DNA of 64,000 bases from Pseudomonas putida (GTDB lineage: Bacteria > Pseudomonadota > Gammaproteobacteria > Pseudomonadales > Pseudomonadaceae), in assembly GCF_025905425.1 (NCBI RefSeq), contig NZ_CP109603.1:718001-782000 (forward strand), in the 5' to 3' direction. The notes below the pieces were generated by a model. That model was not told where the DNA came from and did no database searches. It worked only from the letters and a program-made list of their open reading frames with translations. A program made the position numbers and the translations under genes. Of the stretch, positions 9,048 to 18,135 are shown piece by piece (position 1 is the first letter of the stretch; the number at the start of each line of letters is the position of its first letter).

Positions 9048-9605
9048 ATGGAGGCTCTCGACGCATTGCTCAACCGTGTATCCGTGCCACGCCTGACCGA
9101 GCCCGCGCCCAATGACGCCCAGCGCGAGGCGTTGTTCCAGGCCGCACTGCGTGCGCCGGATCACGGCCAGCTGCGGCCGTGGCGGTTTCTGACCATCGAA
9201 GGCCAGGGCCGCGACAAGCTCGGCGAGTTGTTCGCCGAAGCGGTGCAGCACAAGGGTGATGCCAGCCAGGCTGCGCTGGACAAGGCGCGCGCCATGCCGC
9301 TGCGTGCACCGTTGCTGATTGTGGTAATTGCCACGTTGCAGGATCACTTCAAGGTGCCCAAGTCCGAGCAGCGCCTGGCGGCGGGGTGTGCGGCCCATGG
9401 GATTCTGATCGCGGCGCATGCCCAGGGTGTCGGTGCGGTGTGGCGGACGGGTGACATGGCCTTTGATGCGCATGTGCACAAGGGGCTGGGGCTGGCCGAG
9501 AACGAGGAGTTGATCGGCTACCTGTATGTCGGCACGCCGCTGCATGAGCCGCGTACTGCGCCCGTACTGAAAACCGCTGATTTCGTCAGTGCCTGGGGTG
9601 AGTAA
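9048..9605 (+). CDS. YdjA-like nitroreductase
   Basis: This 185-residue flavoprotein of the nitroreductase fold contains RAPDHGQLRPWRF near the N terminus (FMN phosphate contact) and GVGAVWRTGDMAF further on, both typical of the minimal YdjA subgroup. It is expected to bind FMN as a dimer and reduce nitro or quinone compounds with NAD(P)H; the natural substrate is unknown. CAGGAGGG precedes the start. It stands alone, followed by a REP pair. Confidence 0.85.
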   Translation: MEALDALLNRVSVPRLTEPAPNDAQREALFQAALRAPDHGQLRPWRFLTIEGQGRDKLGELFAEAVQHKGDASQAALDKARAMPLRAPLLIVVIATLQDHFKVPKSEQRLAAGCAAHGILIAAHAQGVGAVWRTGDMAFDAHVHKGLGLAENEELIGYLYVGTPLHEPRTAPVLKTADFVSAWGE

Positions 9606-9632
9606 CATCCAGTTGGGCTGATTGTTGTATCA

Positions 9633-9738
9633 GGGCTGCTGGCCCTTTCGCGGGCAAGCCCGCTCCCACGGGTACTGTGCAATGCTTGAGATTTGCACCA
9701 AACCGGTGGGAGCGGGCTTGCCCGCGAAAGGGGCAGAT
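9633..9738. repeat. REP pair, inverted
   Basis: Two facing REP units (CTTTCGCGGGCAAGCCCGCT at 9645 and GGGAGCGGGCTTGCCCGCGA at 9708) lie between the convergent ends of the nitroreductase gene and the histidine kinase gene. This position is typical for REPs, which may also end transcription from both sides. Confidence 0.85.
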
Positions 9739-9752
9739 GCCTTTAAATCACC

Positions 9753-11087
9753 TCAACTGCCAGTCGCTTCAGTCACAGGCAACTCCAGCCTGGCCACAAA
9801 TCCCCCTTGTGGATGATTGCCCAGCACCAGGCTCCCGCCATGGCGCTCTGCCGCCTTGCGCGCAATCGCCAGGCCCAGCCCATGCCCCGCAGCCTGTTGC
9901 CCTGGCGCCCGGAAGAACGGCTCACCCAACTGCGCCAGGTGCTCTGCCGCCACCCCAGGCCCATGGTCGCGCACGCTCAGTACGATACGGTCCTGCTCAC
10001 GCTCGGCGCTGACTTCGATCGGTTGCCCGGCCGGGTTGAAGCGCAAGGCGTTGCGCAGCAGGTTGTCCACCGCGCGTTCGATTAGCGTTGGCCAACCCTG
10101 CAAGGTCAGCCCGGGTTGTGCCTGCAGGCGCACGTCCTGGTCTGGCGCGCTGAGCAAGGCATCCTTGCGCACACCCCCGAGCAACGCGTTGAGGTCAACC
10201 GGCTCGGCGTGGGCCTGTTCGGCATCGACACGGGCCAGGGCGAGGATTTCGCTGATCAGGTCTTCCAGTCGGTCGCACTCGCGGGTCAGGCGTGGCCACA
10301 GTGCCTGGCGCTGCTCGGGCTCGGCGCGCTCGGCCAGCGCCAGGGCGATACGCAGCCGCGCCAGCGGTGAGCGCAGTTCATGGGACACATCGCGCAGCAA
10401 CTGGCGCTGGCTGCCAATCGTGCTCTGCAAGCGGGCGCCCATCTTGTTGAAGTCGTTGGCCAGCACCCCGAACTCGTCGCGCCGTGCCGCCAGGCGTGCC
10501 AGGCTGTTTTGCTGGTAGCTGGTCTGGCCGAGGTCGTGCACGGCGCTACGCAGGCGGCTCAAGGGGCGGGTGATGGACAAGGTCACCAGCAGGCTGAACA
10601 GGGTCAGTACCACCAGGGCGATACCCAGCGCACTGAGCGGCCAGAGCAGGCTCTCACGGTGCCAGGCGTCCAGCTCGGGGTGGGGGATCCGGTAGATCAG
10701 CAAGTAGGTTTCACCGCTGTAGGGGCTGGTGTATTCCTCGGTCAGGCGGCGCCACGGCAGACGCCGCTCGTCATTGTGCTGGCGTGCCTCGAAGGCAGCG
10801 GCGCGGCGCGGGAAGGTACCGGGCACGACCGCGTCGCCGCTGTCGTCGAGCACCTGTACGTCGATCTTGAAGCGCTGCTTGCGGCGTTCGAGGAAGTGCT
10901 GCGCCGAGTCCAGGCCTTCTTGTTCGTAGTGCTTGGCCCAGTGGCTGGCCAAGGTATTGAGGCCTGGGTGGCGGCTGAGGATCCAGGCGTCCTGGTTGAG
11001 CATGTGGCCCAGCAGGATCGAAAGGCCCGCAACCAGGGTGATGGCCAGCCAGAAGCTGGCCAGGATGCGCCAGAACAGTGAACGCAA
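9753..11087 (-). CDS. cpxA: CpxA-like sensor histidine kinase
   Basis: 444 residues with a TTG start at 11087, chosen because AGGAGG lies 5 nt upstream. TM1 is at about 8-28, followed by a periplasmic sensor of about 115 residues. TM2 at about 148-170 leads to a HAMP segment. The HisKA motif RDVSHELRSPLAR has the phospho-acceptor at His236, and the ATPase domain has N (DNLLRNALRF), G1 (RDHGPGV) and G2 (GHGLGLAIA) boxes. It is the third gene after the regulator and a CpxP-like gene, so envelope stress is the likely input. A strong hairpin just upstream may lower its expression relative to the CpxP-like protein. Confidence 0.87.
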   Translation of the reverse strand: MRSLFWRILASFWLAITLVAGLSILLGHMLNQDAWILSRHPGLNTLASHWAKHYEQEGLDSAQHFLERRKQRFKIDVQVLDDSGDAVVPGTFPRRAAAFEARQHNDERRLPWRRLTEEYTSPYSGETYLLIYRIPHPELDAWHRESLLWPLSALGIALVVLTLFSLLVTLSITRPLSRLRSAVHDLGQTSYQQNSLARLAARRDEFGVLANDFNKMGARLQSTIGSQRQLLRDVSHELRSPLARLRIALALAERAEPEQRQALWPRLTRECDRLEDLISEILALARVDAEQAHAEPVDLNALLGGVRKDALLSAPDQDVRLQAQPGLTLQGWPTLIERAVDNLLRNALRFNPAGQPIEVSAEREQDRIVLSVRDHGPGVAAEHLAQLGEPFFRAPGQQAAGHGLGLAIARKAAERHGGSLVLGNHPQGGFVARLELPVTEATGS

Positions 11088-11111
11088 GTGCACCTCCTGC
11101 AAACGGGAAAA

Positions 11112-11139
11112 GCCCGGCCCGCAAGGGTGCGGGCCGGGC
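11112..11139 (-). terminator. Intercistronic hairpin (possible attenuator) between cpxP-like and cpxA-like genes
   Basis: A perfect 12-bp stem (GCCCGGCCCGCA / TGCGGGCCGGGC) with a 4-nt loop fills most of the 66-bp gap. On the minus strand it is followed by TTTTCCC. It looks like a partial terminator or an mRNA-stabilising 3' structure, giving more CpxP-like product than kinase. Confidence 0.6.
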
Positions 11140-11153
11140 GTGGGGCGGACAGC

Positions 11154-11570
11154 TTACTGAGCCTTGCCGCCTTTTTCAGCTTTCCAGGCCTGGAACTCTT
11201 GCCATTCGGCTTTCTGTGCGGCGCGTTCTTTTTGCAGTTCGTCGAACTTCTTCTGCTGCTCAGGCTTGAGCAGGCCACGGACCTGGCTGTCGGTCTTGTC
11301 GCGGCTGGCTTTGATTTCGTCCTTCATGGCCTTTTGGTCGGCGGCCGGCAGTTTGGACAGGTAGCGCTCGGTGATGTCGCGGCGCTGCTTCATCTGCTCG
11401 CCCATCAGCTTGCCGATCTGCTGACGTTGATCGCGGCTTAGGTCCAGTTGGGCGAAAGGCGCATCACCGCGATGATGCGGGCCGTCGTGACGCGGGCCGC
11501 CTTCAGGCATGGCCATGGCCACGGTCGGCAGGGCGGCGGCGAACATCAGGGCGATAAGGGTCTTGCGCAT
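11154..11570 (-). CDS. cpxP: Periplasmic LTXXQ-family protein (Spy/CpxP-like)
   Basis: A 138-residue protein with a signal peptide (1 to about 20, ...PTVAMAM), a short His-rich stretch (RHDGPHHRGD), and two LTXXQ-type repeats, LDLSRDQRQQ and LLKPEQQKKF, in a long charged helix. CpxP/Spy proteins are cradle-shaped periplasmic chaperones, and CpxP restrains its kinase. The position between the regulator and kinase genes supports that. GGAGAGAC precedes the start. Confidence 0.85.
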   Translation of the reverse strand: MRKTLIALMFAAALPTVAMAMPEGGPRHDGPHHRGDAPFAQLDLSRDQRQQIGKLMGEQMKQRRDITERYLSKLPAADQKAMKDEIKASRDKTDSQVRGLLKPEQQKKFDELQKERAAQKAEWQEFQAWKAEKGGKAQ

Positions 11571-11693
11571 GGTGTCTCTCCTTTCATAGGCCGGTGGTTA
11601 CCGGATGAGCACAGTCTACGCAGGCCACCGTCAAGGGCGGTCAGGGGAGGGTAAAGGCTGGGTAAAGATGGGGTGCTGAGATTGGGGGCCGCT

Positions 11694-11789
11694 GCCAGCC
11701 CATCGCAGGCAAGCCAGGTCGCACATGACCAGTGCAGCGCTATCCCAGTGGGAGCTGGCTTGCCTGCGATGAACTGCGCAGCGGCCCCG
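11694..11789. repeat. Variant REP inverted pair
   Basis: CATCGCAGGCAAGCCAG at 11701 pairs with CTGGCTTGCCTGCGATG at 11754, flanked by GGCCGCTGC / GCAGCGGCC. It is a diverged REP family, with GCAGGCAAGCC instead of GCGGGCAAGCC. It lies in the 225-bp space between the response regulator and the cpxP-like gene. Confidence 0.7.
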
Positions 11790-11795
11790 GCGATT

Positions 11796-12473
11796 TCACA
11801 GACTGTAGTAATAGCCGCGGCTGCGCAACGCGACGATGCGCGGGCGCCCATCGGCATGTGGCCCGATTTTCTTGCGCAGGTTGCTGACGTGCATGTCCAG
11901 GCTACGGTCGTACAGGGTCAGCTTGCGTCCCAGGCCGATCTGCGCCAGTTCCTGTTTGTCCAGCGGCTCACCCGGCTGGCGCAGCAGGGCTTCGAGGATG
12001 CGGCTTTCAGACAGGGTCAGGGTCATTTCGCGGCCATCGATGCTGGCCACGCCACGGGCCGGGCTGTAGACCAGGTCGCCCAGTTCCACCTGGCTGGTGG
12101 TCGCGGTGGGGTGGCTGCGGCGCAGTACGGCTCGCAGGCGAGCGGTAAGCTCGCGCGGGTCGCAGGGTTTGGCCAGGTAGTCGTCGGCGCCCAGCTCCAG
12201 GCCGAGGATGCGGTCCAGCGGCTCGCCACGGGCCGAGAGCATCAGCACGGGCAGTTCGGCATGCTCGCTGCGCAACTGCTTGAGCAGTTCCAGGCCACTG
12301 CCGTCTGGCAGCATTACATCCAGGACCACGGCTGCCGGGGCGTGTTCGGCCAGGGCCTGGCGTGCGCTGTGGCCATCGTGGCAGGCACGGACGGTAAACC
12401 CTTCCTGGGTCAGCCAGCTGCCGAGGAGCTCGCACAGCTCCTGGTCATCATCAATCAGTAACAGCTCGCTCAT
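11796..12473 (-). CDS. cpxR: CpxR-like OmpR-family response regulator
   Basis: 225 residues. The receiver domain has acidic pocket DDD (8-10), phospho-acceptor Asp52 (LDVMLPDGSG) and Lys102 (AKPCDP). The C-terminal winged helix has the usual VSNLRKKIG and GYYY ends. It is the first gene of the regulator/chaperone/kinase unit and should activate envelope-stress genes, possibly including its own operon. The 225-bp gap and REP before the next gene leave open a separate promoter for cpxP-cpxA. Confidence 0.87.
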   Translation of the reverse strand: MSELLLIDDDQELCELLGSWLTQEGFTVRACHDGHSARQALAEHAPAAVVLDVMLPDGSGLELLKQLRSEHAELPVLMLSARGEPLDRILGLELGADDYLAKPCDPRELTARLRAVLRRSHPTATTSQVELGDLVYSPARGVASIDGREMTLTLSESRILEALLRQPGEPLDKQELAQIGLGRKLTLYDRSLDMHVSNLRKKIGPHADGRPRIVALRSRGYYYSL

Positions 12474-12564
12474 GACTCACTCAATTCAACCATTGACGGC
12501 GAGTATTCGGCCCGCCAGTGGCAAAGATACCGCAGACTGATGGCAAGTGTGTAACCACCAGCAC

Positions 12565-12655
12565 CGTGTCGCCTGCTTCGCGGGCAAGCCCGCTCGCACA
12601 GAACGCTGTAAACCTCAGGCTCTGTGAGGTGGCCGGGGAAGCAGGCGACACGGCC
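12565..12655. repeat. REP element with long inverted arms
   Basis: GTGTCGCCTGCTTCGCGGGC at 12566 and the matching GAAGCAGGCGACAC at 12639 bound a region with one canonical REP core and one decayed core (GGTGGCCGGGG). It lies between cpxR-like and yciI genes and downstream of the latter. Confidence 0.7.
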
Positions 12656-12660
12656 TTCGA

Positions 12661-12960
12661 TCAAGGCAAGACTTGCTTGAAGGGCTTGACGATGACCTTG
12701 TCGTACACGCCCGCGGCAATGTACGGATCGGCATCGGCCCAGGCCTGTGCAGCGGCCAGGGAATCGAACTCGGCCACGATCAGGCTGCCGCTGAAACCGG
12801 CTTCACCCGGGTCGTTGCTGTCAATGGCAGGGTGTGGGCCGGCCAGCACCACGCGGCCTTCGGCCTTGAGTTGCTGCAGGCGCTCGATGTGCGCAGGGCG
12901 GGCCGCCAGGCGCTTTTCCAGGGAGTTAGCGACGTCGCTGGCAATGATGGCGTAGAGCAT
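12661..12960 (-). CDS. yciI: YciI-like protein
   Basis: 99 residues. The N terminus [10 protein letters not shown], the catalytic-type [11 protein letters not shown] (His) and the GPHP and PY motifs mark the YCII family, a ferredoxin-like fold with a conserved His-Asp pair. Function in cells is unknown. AGGA sits 7 nt before the ATG. The gene begins one base after the yciB stop, so the two are translated from one message, as in many gammaproteobacteria. Confidence 0.85.
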   Translation of the reverse strand: MLYAIIASDVANSLEKRLAARPAHIERLQQLKAEGRVVLAGPHPAIDSNDPGEAGFSGSLIVAEFDSLAAAQAWADADPYIAAGVYDKVIVKPFKQVLP

Positions 12961-12961
12961 G

Positions 12962-13555
12962 TCAATCCTTGGGTTTGGAGGTAGAAGGGTCGTCGTGCAG
13001 GTGGCGTGACAGGTAGACACCTTGGGCCACCAGGAAGATCACGGTCATGCCCAGGCTGCCGAACACCTTGAAATCGACCCAGAAGGCCTGGAAGGTGAAG
13101 GCGACGAACAGGTTGGCCGCCCCGCAGATCAGGAAGAAGCAGATCCAGGCCAGGTTCAGGCGGGTCCAGATGGCATCGGGCAGGGTCAGGGCGTGGCCCA
13201 TGATGCGCTTGATCAGCACCCGATCGCCGATGAAGTGGCTGCCGGCGAACGCCAGGGCGAACAGCCAGTTGACCACCGGCGCTTTCCATTTGAGGAAGGT
13301 TTCGCTGTGGAAGGTCAGGGTCAGGCCGCCGAACACCAGGCAGGCGATCAAGGTCAGCCATTGGCCTTTCTCCAGCTTGCGCTGGCGCAGGAACAGGGCA
13401 CCGTACACCACCAGGGAGCTGGCGATGAGCATGGCCGTGGCACTGTAGATCCCGCCGAATTCGAAGCTGTGGCCGGCGACCTCCATGGGCCGTGGGTCGA
13501 GCTTGTAGACGATGAAGAACAGCAGCAATGGGATGAAATCGATGAATTGTTTCAC
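12962..13555 (-). CDS. yciB: YciB/IspZ intracellular septation-associated membrane protein
   Basis: With a GTG start at 13555 the protein has 197 residues and begins [14 protein letters not shown], the standard N terminus of this family; a longer frame to 13594 adds residues not found in homologues. Five or so transmembrane helices follow, with [15 protein letters not shown] and [14 protein letters not shown]. The family is linked to cell-envelope synthesis and septation at the inner membrane. It is divergent from the PHP-domain gene. Confidence 0.87.
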   Translation of the reverse strand: MKQFIDFIPLLLFFIVYKLDPRPMEVAGHSFEFGGIYSATAMLIASSLVVYGALFLRQRKLEKGQWLTLIACLVFGGLTLTFHSETFLKWKAPVVNWLFALAFAGSHFIGDRVLIKRIMGHALTLPDAIWTRLNLAWICFFLICGAANLFVAFTFQAFWVDFKVFGSLGMTVIFLVAQGVYLSRHLHDDPSTSKPKD

Positions 13556-13622
13556 AATGGCAGCCAGAATCGGGATGTGACGGCATAATAACAAACATCG
13601 ATTCTAGCGGTAGCGCTCCTCC

Positions 13623-14483
13623 ATGAATGTTGATCTGCACTGTCACAGCACGGCCTCCGACGGCGCCCTGTCGCCCACGGTCCTGGTCGCCCGGGCCCAT
13701 GAGCACGGGGTGCAAACGCTGGCACTCACCGACCATGACACCATCGAAGGGCTGAGCGAGGCGCGTCTGGCCTGCCATGAACGCGGCATGCGCTGGGTCA
13801 GCGGGGTAGAGCTGTCGTGTACCTGGGGTGGGGCGACCATCCATGTGTTGGGTTATGACTTCCCGCTCGACGCCGCGCCGTTGCTTGACGCCATCGAAGC
13901 CTTGCACCGTGGCCGCTGGCTGCGCGCCGAGGAAATCGACAAACGGCTGGCGGCCAAGGGCATGCCGGGCACGCTTGACGGTGCCAGGGCCGTGCAGCAA
14001 GCGCTCGGCGACAGCGGTAATGCCCCGGCACGCCCGCACTTTGCCGAGTATCTGGTGCGCGCCGGCCACGTCAAGGACCGCGGCGAGGCGTTTCGCAAGT
14101 GGCTGGGCGCCGGCAAGCTGGGTGACGTCAAACAGCACTGGCCGACCCTGGACGAAACCGTCGCGACCCTGCGCCAGTCCAACGCTTGGGTAAGCCTGGC
14201 CCATCCGATGCACTACGATCTGACCCGCAGCAAGCGCAGAAGGCTGATTGCCGACTATATTCAGGCAGGCGGGCAGGCGCTTGAGGTGGTCAACGGGATG
14301 ATGCCGGCCGAGCAGGTGGGCACGATGTCCATCCTCACCCGTGAGTTCGGCCTGCTGGCAAGCGCTGGCAGTGACTTCCACGGCCCCGGCACCTGGGGCG
14401 AGATTGGTGCCTACCGGCCTTTGCCCGAGGACCTGCCACCTCTGTGGCGCCGATTCAGCCATGAACAGCCTATGGCGGTATGA
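13623..14483 (+). CDS. rnm: PHP-domain 5'-3' exoribonuclease / phosphoesterase (RNase AM, YciV)
   Basis: 286 residues. The metal-binding PHP motifs are intact: DLHCHSTASDG, LTDHDT, GVELS, HPMHYD and GSDFHG. Homologues remove 5'-terminal nucleotides from RNAs, including maturation of 23S rRNA, and also act on pAp. It leads a tight run rnm-yciO-scpA-scpB in which each pair overlaps or nearly touches. Confidence 0.88.
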   Translation: MNVDLHCHSTASDGALSPTVLVARAHEHGVQTLALTDHDTIEGLSEARLACHERGMRWVSGVELSCTWGGATIHVLGYDFPLDAAPLLDAIEALHRGRWLRAEEIDKRLAAKGMPGTLDGARAVQQALGDSGNAPARPHFAEYLVRAGHVKDRGEAFRKWLGAGKLGDVKQHWPTLDETVATLRQSNAWVSLAHPMHYDLTRSKRRRLIADYIQAGGQALEVVNGMMPAEQVGTMSILTREFGLLASAGSDFHGPGTWGEIGAYRPLPEDLPPLWRRFSHEQPMAV

Positions 14484-14496
14484 ACAGGATGATTAC

Positions 14497-15126
14497 GTGA
14501 GCCAATTTTTCCAGATTCATGCGGAAAACCCGCAAGCGCGCCTGATCAAACAGGCCGTTGAAATCATTCGCAAGGGCGGTGTGGTGGTCTATCCCACCGA
14601 CTCGGCCTACGCGCTGGGTTGCCAGATCGGCGACAAGAACGCCATCGAACGGGTTCGCCGCCTGCGCCAGTTGGACAAGCAACACAATTTCACCCTGTTG
14701 TGCTGCGACCTTTCGCAAATGGGCCTGTTTGCCAAGATCGATACCTCCACGTTCCGCCTGCTCAAAGCGCACATTCCAGGGCCCTATACCTTTATCCTCA
14801 ATGCCACCCGAGAAGTGCCGCGGCTTCTGATGCACGAGAAGCGCCGCACCATCGGCCTGCGTGTGCCGTCCAACCCTATCGTCCTGGCGCTGCTTGAGGA
14901 ACTGGGGGAGCCGTTGATGAGCGTGAGCCTGATCTTGCCGGGCGATGAAGAGCCCATGACGGATCCCTACGAGATCCGTCAGCGCCTGGAGCACCACGTT
15001 GACCTGATCATCGATGGCGGCTTTGGCGACCTCAAGGCCTCCACCGTAATCGACTTGACGGGCGATGAGCCTGCCTTGATCCGCGAAGGCTGCGGTGATC
15101 CCACACCGTTTATGGCCAACGCTTGA
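14497..15126 (+). CDS. yciO: YrdC/YciO-family putative threonylcarbamoyl-AMP synthase-like protein
   Basis: 209 residues from a GTG start at 14497 (AGGA 7 nt upstream), matching the usual N terminus SQFFQIHAENPQ. The YrdC domain signatures GGVVVYPTDSAYALGC and KRRTIGLRVPSNPI (KxR/SxN-type) are present. The family is related to TsaC/Sua5 of tRNA t6A synthesis, but YciO in E. coli does not fully replace it, so function is uncertain. It is 13 bp after rnm. Confidence 0.85.
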   Translation: MSQFFQIHAENPQARLIKQAVEIIRKGGVVVYPTDSAYALGCQIGDKNAIERVRRLRQLDKQHNFTLLCCDLSQMGLFAKIDTSTFRLLKAHIPGPYTFILNATREVPRLLMHEKRRTIGLRVPSNPIVLALLEELGEPLMSVSLILPGDEEPMTDPYEIRQRLEHHVDLIIDGGFGDLKASTVIDLTGDEPALIREGCGDPTPFMANA

Positions 15127-15977
15127 GCCAGGTAGAAGCGCCCGAGGCGCCGGCCGAGGAGGTCGAGTCGCCTCAGCAGTTGCAACTGGCCCTGGTCTAC
15201 GGCGAAGCCCTGACCGAGATGCCGGTAGACCTTTACATCCCGCCGGACGCCCTGGAAGTGATTCTCGAAGCGTTCGAAGGCCCGTTGGACCTGCTGCTGT
15301 ACCTGATTCGCAAGCAGAACATCGACATCCTCGATATTCCGGTGGCGGAGATCACCCGCCAGTACATGGGCTATGTCGAGCTGATGAAGAGCGTGCGCCT
15401 GGAACTGGCTGCCGAGTACCTGGTCATGGCGGCCATGCTTGCCGAGATCAAGTCGCGCATGCTGCTGCCACGCTCGGCCGAGATCGAAGAGGACGAGGGC
15501 GACCCGCGCGCCGAGCTGATCCGCCGCCTGCAGGAGTACGAACGCTTCAAGGCGGCCGCAGAGGGGCTTGACGAACTGCCACGGGTGGGCCGCGACATTG
15601 TCGTGCCGCGTCTGGAGGCCCCACAGGCCAAGGTGCGCAAGCTGCTGCCCCAGGTCAGCCTGGAGGAGCTGCTGGTCTCGATGGCCGAGGTGATGCGCCG
15701 TAATGACCTGTTCGAAAGCCACCAGATCACCCGCGAGACGCTGTCTACCCGAGAGCGCATGAGCCAGGTGCTTGAACGCCTCAAGGGCGGGGCTTTCGTG
15801 CCCTTCGTCGAGCTGTTTGCCGCCGAAGAAGGCAAGTTGGGCGTGGTGGTGACGTTCATGGCAATTCTTGAGCTGGTGAAGGAATCGCTGGTCGAACTGG
15901 TGCAGAATGAGCCTTTCGCCGCGATCCATGTCCGGCTGCGCGCCGAGTTTGTTGAAGAGCCTGATGAACCTGAATGA
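15123..15977 (+). CDS. scpA: Segregation and condensation protein A
   Basis: 284 residues assuming a TTG start at 15123, which overlaps the yciO stop TGA; a later Met (before PVDLYIPPDAL) is the alternative. The kleisin N-terminal core FEGPLDLLLYLIRKQNIDILDIPV and the C-terminal winged helix (FVPFVELF...VVTFMAILELVKE) are clear. With ScpB it bridges the Smc heads to compact and segregate DNA. smc is not in this window. Confidence 0.92.
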   Translation: MSQVEAPEAPAEEVESPQQLQLALVYGEALTEMPVDLYIPPDALEVILEAFEGPLDLLLYLIRKQNIDILDIPVAEITRQYMGYVELMKSVRLELAAEYLVMAAMLAEIKSRMLLPRSAEIEEDEGDPRAELIRRLQEYERFKAAAEGLDELPRVGRDIVVPRLEAPQAKVRKLLPQVSLEELLVSMAEVMRRNDLFESHQITRETLSTRERMSQVLERLKGGAFVPFVELFAAEEGKLGVVVTFMAILELVKESLVELVQNEPFAAIHVRLRAEFVEEPDEPE

Positions 15978-16743
15978 ACCCCGCGACCTGGCGTCGCTGA
16001 TCGAAGCTTTTTTGCTCGCCTCGGGCAAGCCGCAATCCCTTGAACGCCTGTACGAGCTGTTGGAGGAGGCCGAGCGCCCGGAGCCCAAAGTGTTCAAGAA
16101 GGCCCTGGAAGTGCTCGGCAAGTCGTGCAATGGCCGCGCCTTCGAGCTCAAGGAAGTGGCCACCGGCTATCGCCTGCAGATCCGCGAAAACTTTGCCCCT
16201 TGGGTAGGGCGCCTGTGGGAGGAGCGGCCGCAGCGCTACTCCCGCGCGCTGCTCGAAACCATGGCGTTGATCGCCTACCGCCAGCCCATCACCCGTGGCG
16301 AGATCGAAGACGTGCGCGGCGTGGCCGTGAACAGCAACATCATCAAGACCCTGATGGAACGCGAGTGGATCCGCATCGTGGGCTACCGCGAAGTGCCGGG
16401 CCGACCGGCGATGTTCGCCACCACCAAGGCCTTTCTCGACTATTTCAACCTCAAGGGCCTCGAGGAACTGCCGGCGTTGGCCGAGCTGCGCGAGATGGAG
16501 CCAGAGCCCTTGCTCGACCCGGACGAGGCGCCGGTGCCCGCGCATCTTCAGGCGTTGGCCGATGCCAGCCTGGGTGATGAGGCTGAAGCCGAGGCGCCGA
16601 AGGATGAAACCAGCTTCCGCACCCTGCTGGTGGAGCTGGATGCGATGGAAGACGGGTTGAAGACCGACTTCGATGATTTGCGTGAGCAGGACGTGGTTGA
16701 GCCAGAGCCTTCGGTCGAGGGTGAAGACCCGTTGCAGCCCTGA
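15964..16743 (+). CDS. scpB: Segregation and condensation protein B
   Basis: 259 residues from ATG at 15964, 14 bp inside the end of scpA, so translation is coupled. Two winged-helix domains include LASLIEAFLLASGKPQSLERL and the hallmark ALLETMALIAYRQPITRGEI. The C-terminal 80 residues are acidic and probably disordered, which is usual in pseudomonads. It dimerises and binds ScpA in the Smc complex. Confidence 0.92.
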   Translation: MNLNEPRDLASLIEAFLLASGKPQSLERLYELLEEAERPEPKVFKKALEVLGKSCNGRAFELKEVATGYRLQIRENFAPWVGRLWEERPQRYSRALLETMALIAYRQPITRGEIEDVRGVAVNSNIIKTLMEREWIRIVGYREVPGRPAMFATTKAFLDYFNLKGLEELPALAELREMEPEPLLDPDEAPVPAHLQALADASLGDEAEAEAPKDETSFRTLLVELDAMEDGLKTDFDDLREQDVVEPEPSVEGEDPLQP

Positions 16744-16751
16744 ATCCTCTA

Positions 16752-16861
16752 CTGCCTGTGCCGGCCTCTTCGCGGGGCAAGCCCGCTCCCACAGGTATGT
16801 GAGTTGTGACGGGTAGAGGGTAGCCTGTGGGAGCGGGCTTGCCCCGCGAACAGGCCGGCCC
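16752..16861. repeat. REP pair, inverted
   Basis: Two facing units, CGGCCTCTTCGCGGGGCAAG near 16762 and TGTGGGAGCGGGCTTGCCCC near 16826, follow the scpB stop and precede rluB. Each has an extra G/C in the core (GCGGGGCAAGCC), a minor variant. Confidence 0.85.
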
Positions 16862-17017
16862 TGCCAATGCAAAACCACTGGGCAGAAAACCAATCCAGCC
16901 CCCACAAAAACCACTACGCTCCAGTGCGTTCCATCACCGAACCGCGTATGATGCGCGGCCCTTTGGCGCGTTCGTCGCCAAGACCCCTTTTTCATTCCTA
17001 CACCGGGAGGTGCCCAG

Positions 17018-18115
17018 ATGAGTGAGCAAGACCTGCAAGACGACCAAATTACCCCTCCATCCGGCGAAAAGCTGCAAAAAGTGCTGGCGCGCATTGGCGT
17101 CGGTTCACGCCGTGACGTCGAGGCCTGGATCAGCCAGGGCCGGATCAAGGTCAATGGCGTTGCCGCCACCCTCGGCCAGCGCGTCGACCTGCACGACGCC
17201 ATCGCCGTCGACGGCAAGCTGATCAAGCGCGAGGAAGCCGCCGAGGCCACCCGCCGCGTGATCATGTACAACAAGCCCGACGGCGAGATCTGCACCCGTG
17301 ACGACCCAGAAGGCCGCCCGACGGTGTTCGACCGCCTGCCGCGGCCGAAAGAAGGGCGCTGGATCAACATCGGCCGCCTGGACATCAACACCACCGGCCT
17401 GCTGCTGTTCACCACCGACGGTGAGCTGGCCAACCGCCTGATGCACCCGTCCTACGAGATGGACCGTGAATACGCGGTACGTGTGCGTGGCGAGGTCGAC
17501 GACGAAATGCTCGATCGCCTCAAGGCTGGCGTGATGCTCGAAGACGGCCCGGCCAAGTTCACCGACATCCAGAAGGCACCGGGCGGTGAAGGCTTCAACC
17601 ATTGGTACCACTGCGTGGTGATGGAAGGCCGTAACCGTGAAGTGCGTCGCCTGTGGGAGTCGCAGGGCATGGTGGTCAGCCGCCTGAAGCGCGTGCGCTT
17701 CGGCCCGGTATTCCTCAATTCCGACCTGCCGATGGGCCGCTGGCGCGAAATGACCCAGGGCGAAATCGACATCCTGGCCGCCGAAGTGGGCCTGCAGCCG
17801 GTCGCGCTGCCAACCCTGAACCTCAAGGCCAAGGACAAGATGGAGCGCATGCAGCGCAAGTCGACCCGTCCGATGGGGCGTGGCGAGCGCGTGCGTAACC
17901 TGCGCCCTGCCAGTGAAGGCACTGCCGAGCGCCCAGCCCGTCAACCACGTGACAGCGCATCCGAGCGCCCAGCGCGCCCGGCGCGTGACGAAGCGCCGCG
18001 TAAAGGCAACCGTGGTAGCGCGGTGGCCGAGCGCCCGAGCGAGATGCGCAAGCGTACCGGCAAGCCAGACGGCGACAAGCCGGCAGGCCGTGGCCGCGGC
18101 AAGCCGCGCGGTTGA
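17018..18115 (+). CDS. rluB: 23S rRNA pseudouridine(2605) synthase
   Basis: 365 residues. An N-terminal S4 RNA-binding domain (LQKVLARIGVGSRRDVEAWI) is followed by the RsuA/RluB catalytic domain with GRLDINTTGLLL, Asp122 being the catalytic residue, and GRNREVRRLWE. The last 90 residues are an Arg/Pro/Lys-rich disordered tail, common in RluB and likely to bind rRNA. GGGAGG precedes the ATG, and a clear intrinsic terminator follows. Confidence 0.93.
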   Translation: MSEQDLQDDQITPPSGEKLQKVLARIGVGSRRDVEAWISQGRIKVNGVAATLGQRVDLHDAIAVDGKLIKREEAAEATRRVIMYNKPDGEICTRDDPEGRPTVFDRLPRPKEGRWINIGRLDINTTGLLLFTTDGELANRLMHPSYEMDREYAVRVRGEVDDEMLDRLKAGVMLEDGPAKFTDIQKAPGGEGFNHWYHCVVMEGRNREVRRLWESQGMVVSRLKRVRFGPVFLNSDLPMGRWREMTQGEIDILAAEVGLQPVALPTLNLKAKDKMERMQRKSTRPMGRGERVRNLRPASEGTAERPARQPRDSASERPARPARDEAPRKGNRGSAVAERPSEMRKRTGKPDGDKPAGRGRGKPRG

Positions 18116-18135
18116 TTCGCAGCGGTAGATAAAAG

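Noticed and set aside
12780..14462. 560-codon minus-strand frame across yciI, yciB and rnm
   Set aside because: It crosses three recognised genes in other frames and has no domain.
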